A stretch of DNA of 64,000 nucleotides from Bryum argenteum. Lineage: Eukaryota > Streptophyta > Bryopsida > Bryales > Bryaceae. The DNA is taken from contig CM073327.1 in assembly GCA_037043015.1 (NCBI GenBank), forward strand, positions 4,570,727 through 4,634,726, written 5' to 3'. Below the pieces are notes generated by a model. It searched no databases and was not told where the DNA came from. It saw only the letters and a list, made by a program, of their open reading frames with translations. Shown here piece by piece: positions 1 to 11,384 of this stretch (its first letter is position 1; the number at the start of each line of letters is the position of its first letter). Made by a program: the position numbers and the translations under genes.

Positions 1-108
1 GAGATGGTAGCTGATGCAAAGTATACGTTGACCCACGTTGTCAACCGCTTCATGGAATCATTCCATTGGCCGGTGCCAAATGATCATTATCGCACCAAGT
101 ATGATTAG
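1..108 (+). CDS. 3' end of an unidentified gene (partial)
   Basis: The window opens inside an open frame that runs 35 codons to a TAG at 106-108. It reads EMVADAKYTLTHVVNR and ends in PNDHYRTKYD. The composition is that of a real protein (aromatic and charged residues well mixed) and differs from the AT-rich sequence after it, so I take it as the C-terminal tail of a gene or transposase starting left of the window. I do not recognise the family. Too short for a confident call. Confidence 0.35.
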   Translation, partial: EMVADAKYTLTHVVNRFMESFHWPVPNDHYRTKYD

Positions 109-840
109 CAAATTAGTTATGCGCATTTCTTTTAGTTCTTGCGGCTTTATTAGATTTTTAGATTCTTCATTGAAGTTCTGATGTAAATGTAGGCAAATTT
201 TTTGTAGTAAAATGTATTACATGCCTACTATATGTATCGGCTTCAAGTACATTCTTGTTTATATATACCTTGCACTGATTCTAATGAATGACTTCTTCTC
301 CATTGTTTGTTATTTTATTTTATTACTTCTTACCTTCAATAGAAATATCTCCAAATCTTCATGAACAATATTTGAGAATGTATAATGAATTGTGGAACTT
401 CTTCATTACATCAACCTTGCGTAGTTGCGATATTAATGGTTTGTCCGAAGTCACCAAGCATAATATGACTTTTCTTACATATGCTTTTTTTTTGAATGAA
501 TTGATGAACATATTTTATGTTAGGTGAGAGTGTGAGATCATGAAAAAGGCTTAAAGCCAAACGGAAGAAATTATTACCACCAAGTGAACTTATAGTATAA
601 AATACAAAAGACATCGCCATAAAATCCTTGAAATAACAAATTACATAGTATATTAATATACAACGATATAGTCCGATATTGGATAATCCATTCATAAACA
701 AAATATGGATTTCTGTATCCTCAAAATTGGCCCCTAGCAAGGCGATAATGGTGTAGACATTATCCGCTGCCAAAAACTACATAACCTTCACTACAATGAC
801 ACTATGTATGATGATTTGTCATTCTTAATCCGATTCTTCA
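109..840. other. AT-rich stretch, no supported gene
   Basis: This is AT-rich sequence with poly-T runs. Short open frames occur on both strands (for example 411-773 minus), but none shows a recognisable motif, balanced composition or splice context. It probably holds the 3' regions of the two converging neighbours. Confidence 0.5.
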
Positions 841-2037
841 TCATCGTGTTTTACGACTTGGCGCAGCAATATAAAGTGGTCCTCGAGAAGATTCTCCAAA
901 CAAGTACGTTTGCCTAAAGTTTCTTTCGGCTTCGAGTTGTTCAATGTATTCCTGCTGACTTAGAAGTGTGGCTTGTTGCAGATCTTGTTGGTACCTCGCC
1001 TCTTCGTCCTCCGGAGATAGATAAGGTGCTGAAGGCAGGTCGTTACTTCCGTATGCATTCTGACCATATCCATAATTTGTGTAGCCAACAATGTCTGATC
1101 TTCTATCATATTGACCTCCATACTCGTATGTTTCCTTCGGGTGTGATGGCCTACGGTACTCGGGACTTCCGAATGTTGTACCGTATTGGTTCCCACGATT
1201 GTATGGGTTTATAGGATGAGTTGGGCTTGAGTTGCATTGAGCATTGGATCCGCTACCCTGCTCACCTCCTAAACCATGTGTACCTCCTGTATACATTAGA
1301 GATGGGAGTTCGAACTAGATCCACCTCTACCGTACTCGCGTTCGGCTCCGTACGTGTTTTGCTGATGAGGTGGCATATAACTCACCGAGATCTTGAATTG
1401 GTGGTTTCCATGGTAATACCCCTCACTTCCCGTGCCAAAGGATCTTTTGGTGCTTGACGATCGTCATGGTTTGAGTCTTCTTTGAGTGCCCCATATGCCC
1501 TTGGAGTTCCATGTTGTTGAAGTTGGGAATCCATATCACCAACGCTTAATAATCGTAGTATAACAATCGCTTGGTCCCATCCAATTTGTGGGAATGAATC
1601 GGTTCTTTGCGATCCAATAAATGCACGTTCAAACCTATCACAATGGTCCATCAATGTCCTTGTGCGGGACTATTTCAGCCACACCATGGCCATGGTAGAA
1701 TACAACATCAATTCTGGCCTTGTGTTCTTGATTTCAACTGCAATTGTGACTTCGTGATATCTGTGCGCAAAATGGTCGCTCTTGCAACTCTTCACTGGGC
1801 CTTCACGACGAGGACCATATTTCTCTGCTTCGTGCCGCGGCCATAACTTCATGATGTGGTACATCTTCACGTACTTCTTGCACATGGTGCAATTCCAAAT
1901 GTCCGCCCTCTCCTCTCGCCAACCCGGCTCTGCAACACAGTTTGGGTCACTCCATGCTTCCCAATCCATTTTGGAGGGTCGCCCTTTGGTCGTGGAGACT
2001 TAGCCTCGCCTCTCGAACGTGAAAACTTCGGCGCCAT
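841..2037 (-). pseudogene. Unknown zinc-finger-like gene, family A copy 1 (broken)
   Basis: Minus-strand open segments at 1969-1670, 1654-1382 and 1296-841 form one decayed gene. The first contains NCTMCKKYVKMYHI, then KLWPRH and CKSDHFAHR. The Cys-x2-Cys followed by His and a later Cys/His cluster looks like a zinc-binding module. The same block recurs at 7.87-8.0 kb on the plus strand (CKKYVKMYHIGKLWPRE), so this is a repeated family. The third segment is rich in Gly/Tyr/Gln/Ser (a disordered region with NYGYGQNAYGSN) and ends in a Gln/Glu helix. Segments one and two share a frame separated by a stop; the third is in another frame, so an intron or frameshift lies near 1.3-1.38 kb. The ATG at 1969 or 2037 could start it. 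A GC-rich island lies directly upstream, as for the other copy. Function unknown; probably a transposon partner gene. Confidence 0.45.
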
Positions 2038-2149
2038 TTCAAAGAAATACAAGTATGCGCGGTGTGGGCGTGGGTGACCCACGCGGACTACGAGTAATGC
2101 GCATCGATGCGGCTTTAAAAAAGCCGCAACGCACACTCGTTCACTCACA

Positions 2150-2510
2150 GTGAGGACAATGAGCCCCTCCCCTCCTATTTATGCCGACCGGGATTGGACG
2201 CCATTGGCCGTCCGATCTCGGCCGGTAGCCGCCAAATCGGCGATCCGGCCCGCGGCGACGGCGATCACGGTGACCGATCGATCGGTCGCCGACGTCCGAT
2301 CGGTCGATCGGGCCGTCCGATGGCGCGGCCGACGGCGGTCGACGGGCCGCCGATCCCGCCCGACCGGCTGGCGGCCGGCATCCGGCCACCCGACCGGCCG
2401 GGCGATCGGCGACGGGCCGAGACCGACGACCGGGCCGGCGACCGGGCCGGCGACCGACCCCGTCCCCCGGGCGACCGGTCGGTCGCTCCTTCCGCGTCTC
2501 CCCTTCCCAC
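2150..2510. repeat. CpG-rich island of ACCGGTCGG-type short repeats
   Basis: About 360 bp of extremely GC- and CpG-rich sequence built from permuted words such as CGACCGG, CGGCCGG and GATCGGTCG, in an otherwise AT-rich locus. It sits just upstream of the minus-strand family A gene and so may be its promoter island. The long open frames in it on both strands are an artefact of low stop-codon density. Related islands occur at 5.22-5.33, 7.15-7.42 and 14.57-14.80 kb. Confidence 0.7.
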
Positions 2511-2960
2511 TCCTCCTCTTGCCTCACCCCAAAACTCCCCGTTTGCACAACTTCGAACACTTCCTCGCCTTGCATACCTGCATTTTCAGAAGTTCTATAT
2601 TTAGCCTCTTTGGTCCACGTGGCGTCTAAATAAGGACATGGAATGTTCTGACAAGGGAATGTCGGGAATGTCTTTTCGTCATAAACGGGAATGTTTTATG
2701 ACAAAGATACTATCGGCTTTAAATAAACCTATAATAAGGGACTCTTTGCAAGAGGAGGGAAGGCCAACAAATCTCCAAGCCAATTCACGCACTTTTTGAG
2801 TTATGTTGCCCAATTAGCTTTAATTGAACAATACATTTAACAACCAATTTAGTGGGGCCAATTTTCCGAGTCGTGAAGTCCTTTGGAGTTGAAGCCCATG
2901 TCTAGAAGGAGAGCCAAGGCCATGGGGCCAATTCTTATTATTAACTAAAGTCCATGTTTT
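2465..2960 (+). repeat. Long diverged direct repeat R1, copy a
   Basis: From CGACCGGTCGGTCGCTCCTT to the phrase GGGGCCAATTCTTATTAT, this segment matches 5310-5810 almost line for line with scattered substitutions. Shared landmarks are CTCCCCGTTTGCACAACTTCGA, written here in part as CCCCGTTTGCACAACTTCGA, CACGTGGCGTCTAAATA and AATGTCGGGAAT. It is probably the leader/promoter part of the same transposon family as the adjoining GC island. Confidence 0.75.
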
Positions 2961-4450
2961 TTTTTTTGTACACATTTATTTTTTATTTTTTGTTTTTTGG
3001 AATTATTCTTCCCTAACACCTTAACAACCATGGCCACCATTTCGTCTTTTATCGTCACGGCCAAAAAATGTTTCATATTCAATTTCAAATGTAATGATCT
3101 CGCATCTAGTGATGATCCAAATGTTGAAGATTTCACACTACTACATATGGTAGTTTACTCAAGATCCTATGGTTGAAATTATAAAATACATCCAAAAATA
3201 TTGGACATAGCCCCTTTGTAGTGAAACCACCTATTCTCGTACACTTAAGGAAAATTGAGGGAATCTATATACTTGGTGTGAGAAAGGAGTGGGTTACTAT
3301 TTTTCACGGATAGGAAATAGAAAAAGACAAGCTAACCCTATTTATGTGCTTTTTTAAAGCACACACATAAAGAAATACAAATTTTATAAGGAGAAGCCTA
3401 AAGGCGGGCACCCTAAATATGTACGCATAATGTAAATGCAAGGGAGGTGAGATCTTTATAAAGTCAAGAATCTTTGCCTCGCGCCTTTAGGTGGTTTCAT
3501 CATAGTTCATAGTGGTGAGTGCTAGTATTGCAAGCTCCCATGGATTCACATTCATTTCTTCTATCTCCCAACTTTTGTCAAAATTTATCCATTCTCACTA
3601 GGAGAATTTGCCATGTCTTGGCCCCCATTCATGACTTGCCCCATACAATGTACCCTGAGGTGGCCCTAAATCCCCTCTGATTACATTCCATAAATTTTAC
3701 CTAGTCCTTGGTGAGAGTATATTGATGTCTCACATTGGAGAGATCCAAGTATATATGAAATGTAGGTGATCATGTGTGAGCATTTACTTTTCATAACACT
3801 GGTCTTACTGAGTTTGTCAATATTTAGACTTTCTATTTGGGCCTTAACATTTCCACATTGTATGGTCTTGTTTAATTGATGGGTATTTGGAAATTACTCC
3901 GTCGTTGTGTATTCTAATTAGTAATACTTATTATAAAAAATATGGTGCATAAACAATTAATTCTATTATTCGCTATTTTTTGTTTGACAACCTTCAACTA
4001 ACCTAGGAGAATATATATAATCTAGTACATATGATTAATTGTAGCATTATTCTTATTGTATGGATTTGAATAGTTACTTATTTCCCTCTTACAAAGGTAA
4101 TTGAAATAAGTTTTCATTGTTACTATTTTTGCAATCATAAAATAAGAGAAATAAATAGGGAGACAAATAAATTTTAAAAAATATCCCACCCTATAAGTGT
4201 TTAACATATGGCAATAATGGCATCAACTTCTAAATTTTTAAGCATATTTGATATTGTACAAGTATAGTACATTAGTACTAGGATTAGATGTTATATCAAA
4301 TTGATTATTCGTATACTATGATTGATTGATTTGGGAATAGAATATTTTGAAGAGCCATCAATTCTTCATTTACTGTATGTAATGGATACATTCTCTTGTG
4401 GATAAACTTTAAGTTCTTGGTTAAAGATGTATGAATTACTATGTAGGCCT
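2961..4450. other. Intergenic, includes repeat block R2 copy a
   Basis: No supported gene. 3040-3240 is a diverged direct repeat of 6680-6850: both carry GGCCACC near the start, then ATCTAGTGATGATCCAA and CCAAAAATATTGGAC. The rest is AT-rich and featureless. Confidence 0.55.
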
Positions 4451-4457
4451 CTAGGGT

Positions 4458-4490
4458 ATAGGGTTTAGGGTTTAGGGTTTAGGGTTTATG
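4458..4490 (+). repeat. Interstitial plant-type telomeric repeat
   Basis: Four consecutive units of TTTAGGG/GGGTTTA, with degenerate units on either side (AGGGTATAGGG before, GGGTTTATGG after). The TTTAGGG unit is the Arabidopsis-type telomere repeat of land plants. Such short internal tracts usually come from break repair or from telo-box promoters. Confidence 0.8.
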
Positions 4491-5214
4491 GTCTTGAGGA
4501 TTTGGGGTGGATTTCATTTTAATCCTAGTTTTTGTGTTGCAAAGCTTTGCAAACACAATTGTGTGTGGATGTAAAATAATGGATTACTCTATGTATGGTG
4601 TAGTTCTCAATTATATTTTACATGGATACAAGTTGCACTTCTCTACATCGCATAGTTAATGTGTGCAAAATAATCTATTTTGTATTTATCATTTTTGGTT
4701 GAAGATGTTATTGACATGGAATAAATCACACATTTATTGCAAAGAATATATAGGTACAATATTAAACATCAACATACGAATTATGATTCCAGAGTCTTCA
4801 ATCTCATAGCCTATTTTAAACCAATATTGGAATAGAGTTACTATTGTATGTCATGTGGCTCAGAGTTAAATTCATAGAGCCTCATAGATCATAACGTATG
4901 AGTACTGAAGTAGTATTTGTACGAAACATCTTTGAATTCGTGAAGATCTATACTTTTATGGAGTTCACTCGAAATGGTTATGAACTTAAAATTTAAATTT
5001 CAAATGTATCCGTGAAAAAAGAATACTTAGCATTTCAGAAATCAACATAGGATTCCTTTTTCATTGTGTAGTAATTACTGAAAATCGAGTAACAGAAATC
5101 TTTGAGAAATAAAAAAAGGATCCTATGCAATTTTATCTTATTTTAGTTATATATTTAAGGGAAAAAAAATTTTTAAAAAATTAGAAAAAAAAAAAAAAAA
5201 AAAACTGTACTGCG
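4491..5214. other. AT-rich intergenic with repeat block R3 copy a
   Basis: No gene seen. 4960-5130 (GGTTATGAACTTAAAATTTA, CATTTCAGAAATCAACATAG, GGATCCTATGC) is repeated in diverged and rearranged form at 6590-7035. The block ends in a poly-A run directly followed by a GC-rich remnant, the same junction as at 7.10-7.15 kb. Confidence 0.5.
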
Positions 5215-5875
5215 GCCCCCATTTCGGTTGGCCGCCATCGGGCGGGCGTGCGACCGGCCCGGCGTCCGGCGAGGGCCCGGCATCCGGCGACCGGCCTGGG
5301 GACCAACCACGTCCTCCGGGCGACCGGTCGGTCGCTCCTTCCACGTCCCCCCTTCCCCCTCCTCCTCTTGCCTCTCCCCAAACTCCCCGTTTGCACAACT
5401 TCGATCACTTCCTCGCCTTGCATACTTGCATTTTCAGAAGTACTATATTTAGTCTTTATGATCCACGTGGCGTCTAAATATGGATAGGGAATTTTCTGAC
5501 AAGAGAATGTCGGGAATATCTCTTTGTCCCACGCGAGAATGTTTTATGACAAAGATACTCTTGGCTTTAAATATATCCATAGTAATGGACTTTCTTCAAG
5601 GGGAGTTAAGGCGAGCAAATCTCCACGCCAATACACTCACTTTTTGAGTTGTTGTGCCCAATTCGCTCGAATCGAAGTAAACATTTAACAATCAATATAG
5701 TGTGGTCAATTTTCTCATTTGTGAAGGCATTGAGAGTTCATGCCCTTGTTTATAAGGAAAGCAAAGGCAATGGGGCCAATTCTTATTATAAGTTAAAGAC
5801 CATGCTTTTGATTGTACACCTTAATTTATTACTCATTAAAATATTCCTTCTTAACCCCTAAAGATCCATGGACAC
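5215..5875 (+). repeat. Direct repeat R1 copy b with GC-island remnant
   Basis: A short CpG-rich remnant (5215-5330) runs into a second copy of the 2.46-2.96 kb repeat. No family A coding sequence follows, so this is a promoter/leader fragment without its gene. The order poly-A, GC island, leader mirrors the start of the 7.1 kb unit. Confidence 0.65.
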
Positions 5876-7110
5876 CAAAGTGGAGGTTTCCTATTTCGGG
5901 CAAACTTTATATGAAGAGGTCAAAAGTAATAATTTTTTATTAAATTTTTCTAGGTGGTCCTTACACCGCAAAGTGCATGTGGTAAAATTTGCATATCCAA
6001 ATTCCAAATTTACAACCTACATCTATAATATTTACGTTTGAAGTCCACTAAGGCGCTTAAATTTAGTCTTTGTTTGAAATTCTTTTTTGGAAATATGTTC
6101 ATGAACAATTTACTACTTGAGTTCAAAGTGACCCAAGTCAAAATGTTTGTCTATTTCACAAGGGTACCGTTGAGAGATTACAAAAATAATCTTCACAATT
6201 TCTAGTAATTTCCGATATAAGTCATATAACTCTTTCTTCAATTGATTGTTTTGAAAATATAAAATTTTAAATAGGCATCTCTTCTTCATTTAGAGTATCT
6301 AGTGGATAAAATCACTCGTGGATAGGATTTGTGGTTTATGGTTTAGGATGTATGAATAACTCTTTAGGATGAGTTCCAAAATAAGTGTCCTACATTAAGA
6401 TTAGGATACTCCAATTGACATTCTCAACCATGCAATATTGGAATAGAGTTACTGTTGTAGGTCATGTGGTTAAAAGTTTGATTCATGAAGCCAATGGTCA
6501 ATTAAATTACAAAAGGAAAATAGAGAAGAAAGATATTGATTCGAAACCAAATGAATGCCTTATGTTTGAAACATCTATTAATTTGTGAAGATTTACACTT
6601 TAAAGAGTCCACTCAAAATGGTTATGAACTTAAAATTTAGAGTTAACCCCTAAACGACCACGGCCACCGATTCGGCGTTTACGAAAGGAAAAAATAATTT
6701 ACAAATAACTTCAAACGTTATGATCTCACATCTAGTGATGATCCAACGGTTAAAAATATTCACAATACTACCAATGGTAGTCTACTTCAAGATCCTACGG
6801 ATGAAATTATCAATAATTTCCAAAAATATTGGACGTACCCCATTAGTACATAGTGGTCTCGTGTTTGGGATTTCAAGCTCCCGAAACATTGTGGATTTTT
6901 AGGGGTTAAGATGTATCCGTGAGAAATAATATATTGCATTTCAGAAATCAACATAGGATTCCTTATTTCAAGTGTGTAATAATCACTGAGAATCAAATAA
7001 CAAAAAACTTTGCGAAATAAAAAAGGATCCTATGCTATGTAAGATCTCTGAATTTTAAATAAATAAATAAATATATATATATATATAATTTTTAAATTTT
7101 TATTTTTAAA
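5876..7110. other. Intergenic, repeat blocks R2/R3 copy b
   Basis: No supported gene. Contains the partners of the 3.04-3.24 kb and 4.96-5.13 kb blocks, plus a short AT microsatellite near 7065-7087 that leads into poly-A. Confidence 0.5.
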
Positions 7111-7139
7111 AAAAATTGAAAAAAAATTTAAAAAAAAAA

Positions 7140-7430
7140 AAAACTGCCCGCCCACATCGGTCGGCGCGTTGGTGGATCAAGACGGCATCGGTCGGCATCG
7201 CATCAGCGGCCACGATCGCCCGACCACATCGGTCGGCGGCGACGGTCAGCGGCCTCGGTCGGCAGCCGACCGGCCGCCCGAACGATCGCCACGATCGGCG
7301 GCCCCGATCGGCCGACCGGATCGACCGCCACGTCGGTCGGTCGGACGACCGGCCGGCCAAGACGGCCGCGGCCGATTGGCGAGCGACCGTCCGGCCGGCC
7401 GGTCTAGGGTTGGGAGGGAGGGGGGATAAA
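7140..7430. repeat. CpG-rich island upstream of family A copy 2
   Basis: About 290 bp of CpG-rich words (CATCGGTCGGC, CGACCGGCCG) ending about 200 bp before the ATG at 7627. This is the same placement relative to the gene as the 2.15-2.51 kb island is to copy 1. It is likely a transposon promoter region; the open frames inside it are composition artefacts. Confidence 0.65.
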
Positions 7431-7626
7431 AGGCCTTTCGGGCCTCATTTCCCCTCACTTCTCCTTGTATTCATCCATCTCAACTGAGCTGCAACCGTGG
7501 GCATTAGCTTCTCGTGTGCTGCATTTGTGGTGGCGGGGGGAAGTCAGCTTGATACTTGCGGCTGCTGCATCGAATTTTTGCATACTTGGGATATCTTCGG
7601 GGTATTTTAAATACTCCCTATTCTTC

Positions 7627-9731
7627 ATGGCGACGGATATTGATAACACGAACATGGAGTCTGGTTCTGAACAGACCTTGAGGTCACCTGCGACAGAAAC
7701 CACAAACGCAGGATTGGTGGGGACTGAGTTGGTTTTACATGAGACACCGTCAAAGAGAGTGAAACCAAAAGGAGCGAGACATGAGTTGCACTACGATATC
7801 TTGAATAATGAGGCCATCAAAGCTGAGAGCGGTTGGGCCAATGAACCGGAGGAATACTAGAGAATGGCGACGTGCAAGAAATATGTGAAGATGTATCACA
7901 TTGGGAAACTTTGGCCTCGAGAATGTCACAAAGTTAATACCAATAATTTTACTTGCAACCCTCAAACATGCAAGGATGATCACTTCCTTCATCTTGCTGA
8001 AGAAGTTTGGGTGGCATTGTTTGGAACTCGTCCCAAGAGCAAGGGTTATTTTTCATATACGCTCTTGAGCATGGTGTATGCTGAGCTCATATTGAAGCGC
8101 AAGGTGAACTGGAGCACATTCACGGCGAGTAGTGCATATCCTCTTCGAATCGGGAGAAATCAAAAGGATATCCCTGATAGGTTTGATCCAGAAATCAAAC
8201 TCTACAAAGGCCTTATTGCAAAGATTTGAGGAGGAGGAAAACTCATGAGACGGCGGAGAAGGAATCTCCTCCAACAACCACGACACATCAGGAGGATGGA
8301 AGGAATATGGTTGCTACGGATGCCCCAATCGTACAACCAACTATAACTCATAGGCTCGAAGGTGCAAACGTAGTTGAAGAACCTCGTGAAACCCCGGTAC
8401 CAACACCAGAGGAGGCAGGGCCAAGTGAACCACGGGAAACCAGAGCACCAACTTATGCCATGGATGACATGGATCTCGATTCGGGTGCGGCGCCAAAGTT
8501 CGAGAGGTATATGCGTTATCAAATACCGGATAACACATTGGATGAGTGGATGAAAAAAGCAAAAAGTTTGGCAGATTGGTGCAATGAGGTAGATAAAGAG
8601 GAAGGTTTGCCAGGGAATCATTGGCCTGAGACTACGGGTGAACAGATAACTAATCTAGGGTACAACTTGAAGATGGGGTCAGAAATACTTGCGGATATGG
8701 CTCCAAAATTTGTGGGGATGGCTCATAGTTTTGCAGGTGTCATGCCCAACGTTCTACTAGCTGCCAACAATTTTGAGGCACTCGTAGATCGGTTTGAACC
8801 TCTACTGAAGGACCGAGTGAAGACTGAGCTAATCATTGTGAAACAGGAGAAACAACAGCAAATTACGCAACGTCTCCTTGACGAGTTCTACAGGGAATTG
8901 CGGTTGTTTGGCCAAGGTCATGCTAGCAAGTATGAGGCAAAGTACCAAGAAGCAATCCGCTAAAAGGATGCGGTAGAAGCATGGGCGGATGACCAATTCG
9001 CCTATGTTCCATCACAGAATGACACTCAGGGGGCTTCATGTAGTCATGTTGTTCCAGAATGTGATGCGGGTGGTAAAGACGATGGTAAAGAGGATGGTGA
9101 AAAGGATGGTAATAAAGATAAGGGGAAGACCATTATCGGGACTTCTGATAGTCTTTTTCTTTCACAAATTGATTCGGGTGGTAAAGAGGATGGTGAAGAA
9201 GAGAAGAGAAAGACGTATATCAGGGATTTATCTCCTCTCAAAGAGGTTGGTGAAGAGGATGGTAAAGAAGATAAGGGAAAAACCATTATCGAAATAGACG
9301 ATGATGACGATGATGAAATTCGGGGGGAATTGAAGTTAATATCACAAAAGGAGATAGATGATGCACAGATTGAGCGACAACGAGCATGGGCGATGGAGTT
9401 CGCAGCACTGAAGAAGGAGAGAGATGTTACAGTTGCGAAATTGGAGGAGGAAGCAAAAGCATGCTCAATGAAGTTGGAGGCTACAAGTAAAGAGAGAGAT
9501 GAGGCAGTCGCTGAATTGGAGGCATTACGGAAAACCTTCAAAACGGTAGATTCTACAGAGGCAGGTCTCTACCTTCACCTACGCATACTACCATGGTTGG
9601 GATGGGTTCATCGACTTCAAGATAAGAGGAGCATGGTTTCGAGGGCAAAAGAAGATCTCAAATCGATTGCATCTACATCAAAGGAATCACGTGAAGTTGT
9701 AGATGCTTCATTGGAGAAGTTCTGCATTTAA
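7627..9731 (+). pseudogene. Unknown zinc-finger-like gene, family A copy 2 (broken)
   Basis: Successive plus-strand open segments at 7627-7860, 7864-8229, 8226-8963 and 8964-9731 form a decayed unit. The second begins MATCKKYVKMYHIGKLWPRE and continues with CKDDHFLHLAEEVW, matching copy 1. It is separated from the first by one in-frame TAG at 7858-7860. The 8226-8963 segment is Pro/Thr-rich, then alpha-helical (DEWMKKAKSLADWCNE). Downstream are tandem acidic GKEDGEEDGK stretches, a run of Asp (IEIDDDDDDEI) and a coiled coil (KKERDVTVAKLEEEAKA). At least three stops or frame changes separate the parts unless some are small introns. It converges on the hAT transposase at 14.3-11.4 kb. Family unrecognised. 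Confidence 0.5.
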
Positions 9732-10159
9732 CAGATCGAAAAAACGATATGACCCCATAGAGGTCACTTTTTGGGGGATATTGAAGAGATGATGGAGCGT
9801 ACAAACTACTCTAAGATGGGACGAAACAATGATGTTGATTGGACTATGGAGATAGAGGAAGGATGGGCGCCGTATAGTAGATTCTCATCGCACCTACAAG
9901 AGTCACTCGCATTGTAATCAACACATGCGACCCTCCTCCCGCAATACTTAAAGACAAATGTGCGGTGTGCCTACATAATTTTGGTCCGAGGGCGCATACA
10001 CGTTAGGCCAATGTGGCCATAACTTTCATGTTACTTGCATATGCCGATATGCGATGACTAAATCGGTATGTCCAAAAGATGTCGCTCCCCATTTAGCACG
10101 AGATTCTACGAGATGATGGGCATACGAGATCTTATGCCACCAGGGCACGAGTTCAACCG
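9732..10159 (+). other. Gap between broken family A gene and next ORF
   Basis: No long open frame. It probably holds decayed coding or intronic sequence of the same transcription unit, because the ORF at 10160 lies on the same strand and has similar composition. Confidence 0.35.
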
Positions 10160-10942
10160 ATGGAATCTTCCATTGGATCAATACCCAAGAAATTTCTAAA
10201 CTACTCGATTGGGGAAATGCTCTTACCGAGTACATCCGAATCAAAACACCAACTAGCCATTCAATTTGGTGGGGATCATGATCAGTTATTTTGGATGACA
10301 CGAGATTACGAAATAGAGATCAGGGCGAGGAATATTGAAGGTGATGAGCAACGAGAGTTGTTTTGTTGTAATTTCGGGGGGCATTGGAGCGTCGAACACA
10401 ACCGTTTCTTTCGATTTCCTCCAAAGAAAGTGGAAAAGGGAGAAGATGGTTCGTGGCACGAAATAACCGATTCAACAGGCTTTGGTGAGGAGTACAAGAA
10501 GTACGATCATACTCCAATTGGAAGAGCTCTGGTACTCGCGAAATTGGAGGAGGCCGCAATATTCCGGATCTCTTATTGGGATGCGGTGAAGAAGTTTGAT
10601 ACGCGTATCGATGACGCCATTACATTTTGGAGAGAATGTCTTTTAAACCCAAAAGACACACAACTTCTATTATTGGATGAGTTTGAAGGTGTTGTACAGG
10701 ATGTCATTGCAAAGATCGAGAAGGCCATGGAAATCTTACGTAACAAACAAGTGGATCCGAGCAAAAAGCGGAAGAGGCAATCGGGCGACGATGGGGAGGA
10801 TAGTTGGCAGGCAGGTATGAGAGGCGAAATCGCAGCGGTGGATCGAGAGTATGAAGAGGGCGGTCGAATTGCCCGTCCAAGTCAAAGACCGCGTACTCGC
10901 AGCAGTAGCTCGAGTTGGCCAATCGGATGGATCTTGATTTGA
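10160..10942 (+). CDS. Hypothetical protein, 260 codons
   Basis: An uninterrupted frame with good protein composition. It has an N-terminal part with Trp/Phe-rich segments (QLFWMTRDYEIEI, CCNFGGHWSVEHNRFFRF), a helical middle (DAITFWRECLLNPKDTQLLL), and a basic PSKKRKRQ stretch near residue 205 that would serve as a nuclear localisation signal. An Arg/Ser-rich tail closes it. It follows the family A remnant on the same strand and may be the last exon of that gene. I do not recognise the family. It ends just before a TA microsatellite. Confidence 0.45.
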   Translation: MESSIGSIPKKFLNYSIGEMLLPSTSESKHQLAIQFGGDHDQLFWMTRDYEIEIRARNIEGDEQRELFCCNFGGHWSVEHNRFFRFPPKKVEKGEDGSWHEITDSTGFGEEYKKYDHTPIGRALVLAKLEEAAIFRISYWDAVKKFDTRIDDAITFWRECLLNPKDTQLLLLDEFEGVVQDVIAKIEKAMEILRNKQVDPSKKRKRQSGDDGEDSWQAGMRGEIAAVDREYEEGGRIARPSQRPRTRSSSSSWPIGWILI

Positions 10943-10975
10943 AGTTAGAACGGATGTTGGACCTTAAGTTCCACA

Positions 10976-10989
10976 TATATAACTATATA

Positions 10990-11056
<67 letters not shown>
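10976..11056. repeat. (TA)n microsatellite
   Basis: About 80 bp of near-perfect TA dinucleotide lying between the converging plus-strand ORF and minus-strand hAT transposase. It is unstable by nature, so its length may vary between individuals. Confidence 0.95.
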
Positions 11057-11058
<2 letters not shown>

Positions 11059-11384
11059 TTTTTTTAGATTGTATGGTTGTTGTTTTAAAAATGATGCAAA
11101 TGCCACCATTGATCCATGGGGCCTTATTTTTGAAGTAAAGGGTTACAATCTTTTTTGATTTAATGTGCATTTTTTTTGTATGCTTGAGAGTGAAGACTAT
11201 CGTACGACAAGTATGTAAAAATATATGTAATATTTTTCAAAACATTAAATGTAGTCATGTAGACAATAGAATCTCCAAATGCATTTGGAGTATAACAATA
11301 AAGTACTACAGTAAACTATAACTACAATTTCTATAATAAGTATAAGTCCTATGAACCTATACTACATAAAGATGCCAAATTCAA

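Noticed and set aside
2141-2629. Several long overlapping ORFs of 80-160 codons on both strands
   Set aside because: Low-complexity Arg/Pro/Gly/Asp peptides caused by CpG-rich sequence with few stop codons.
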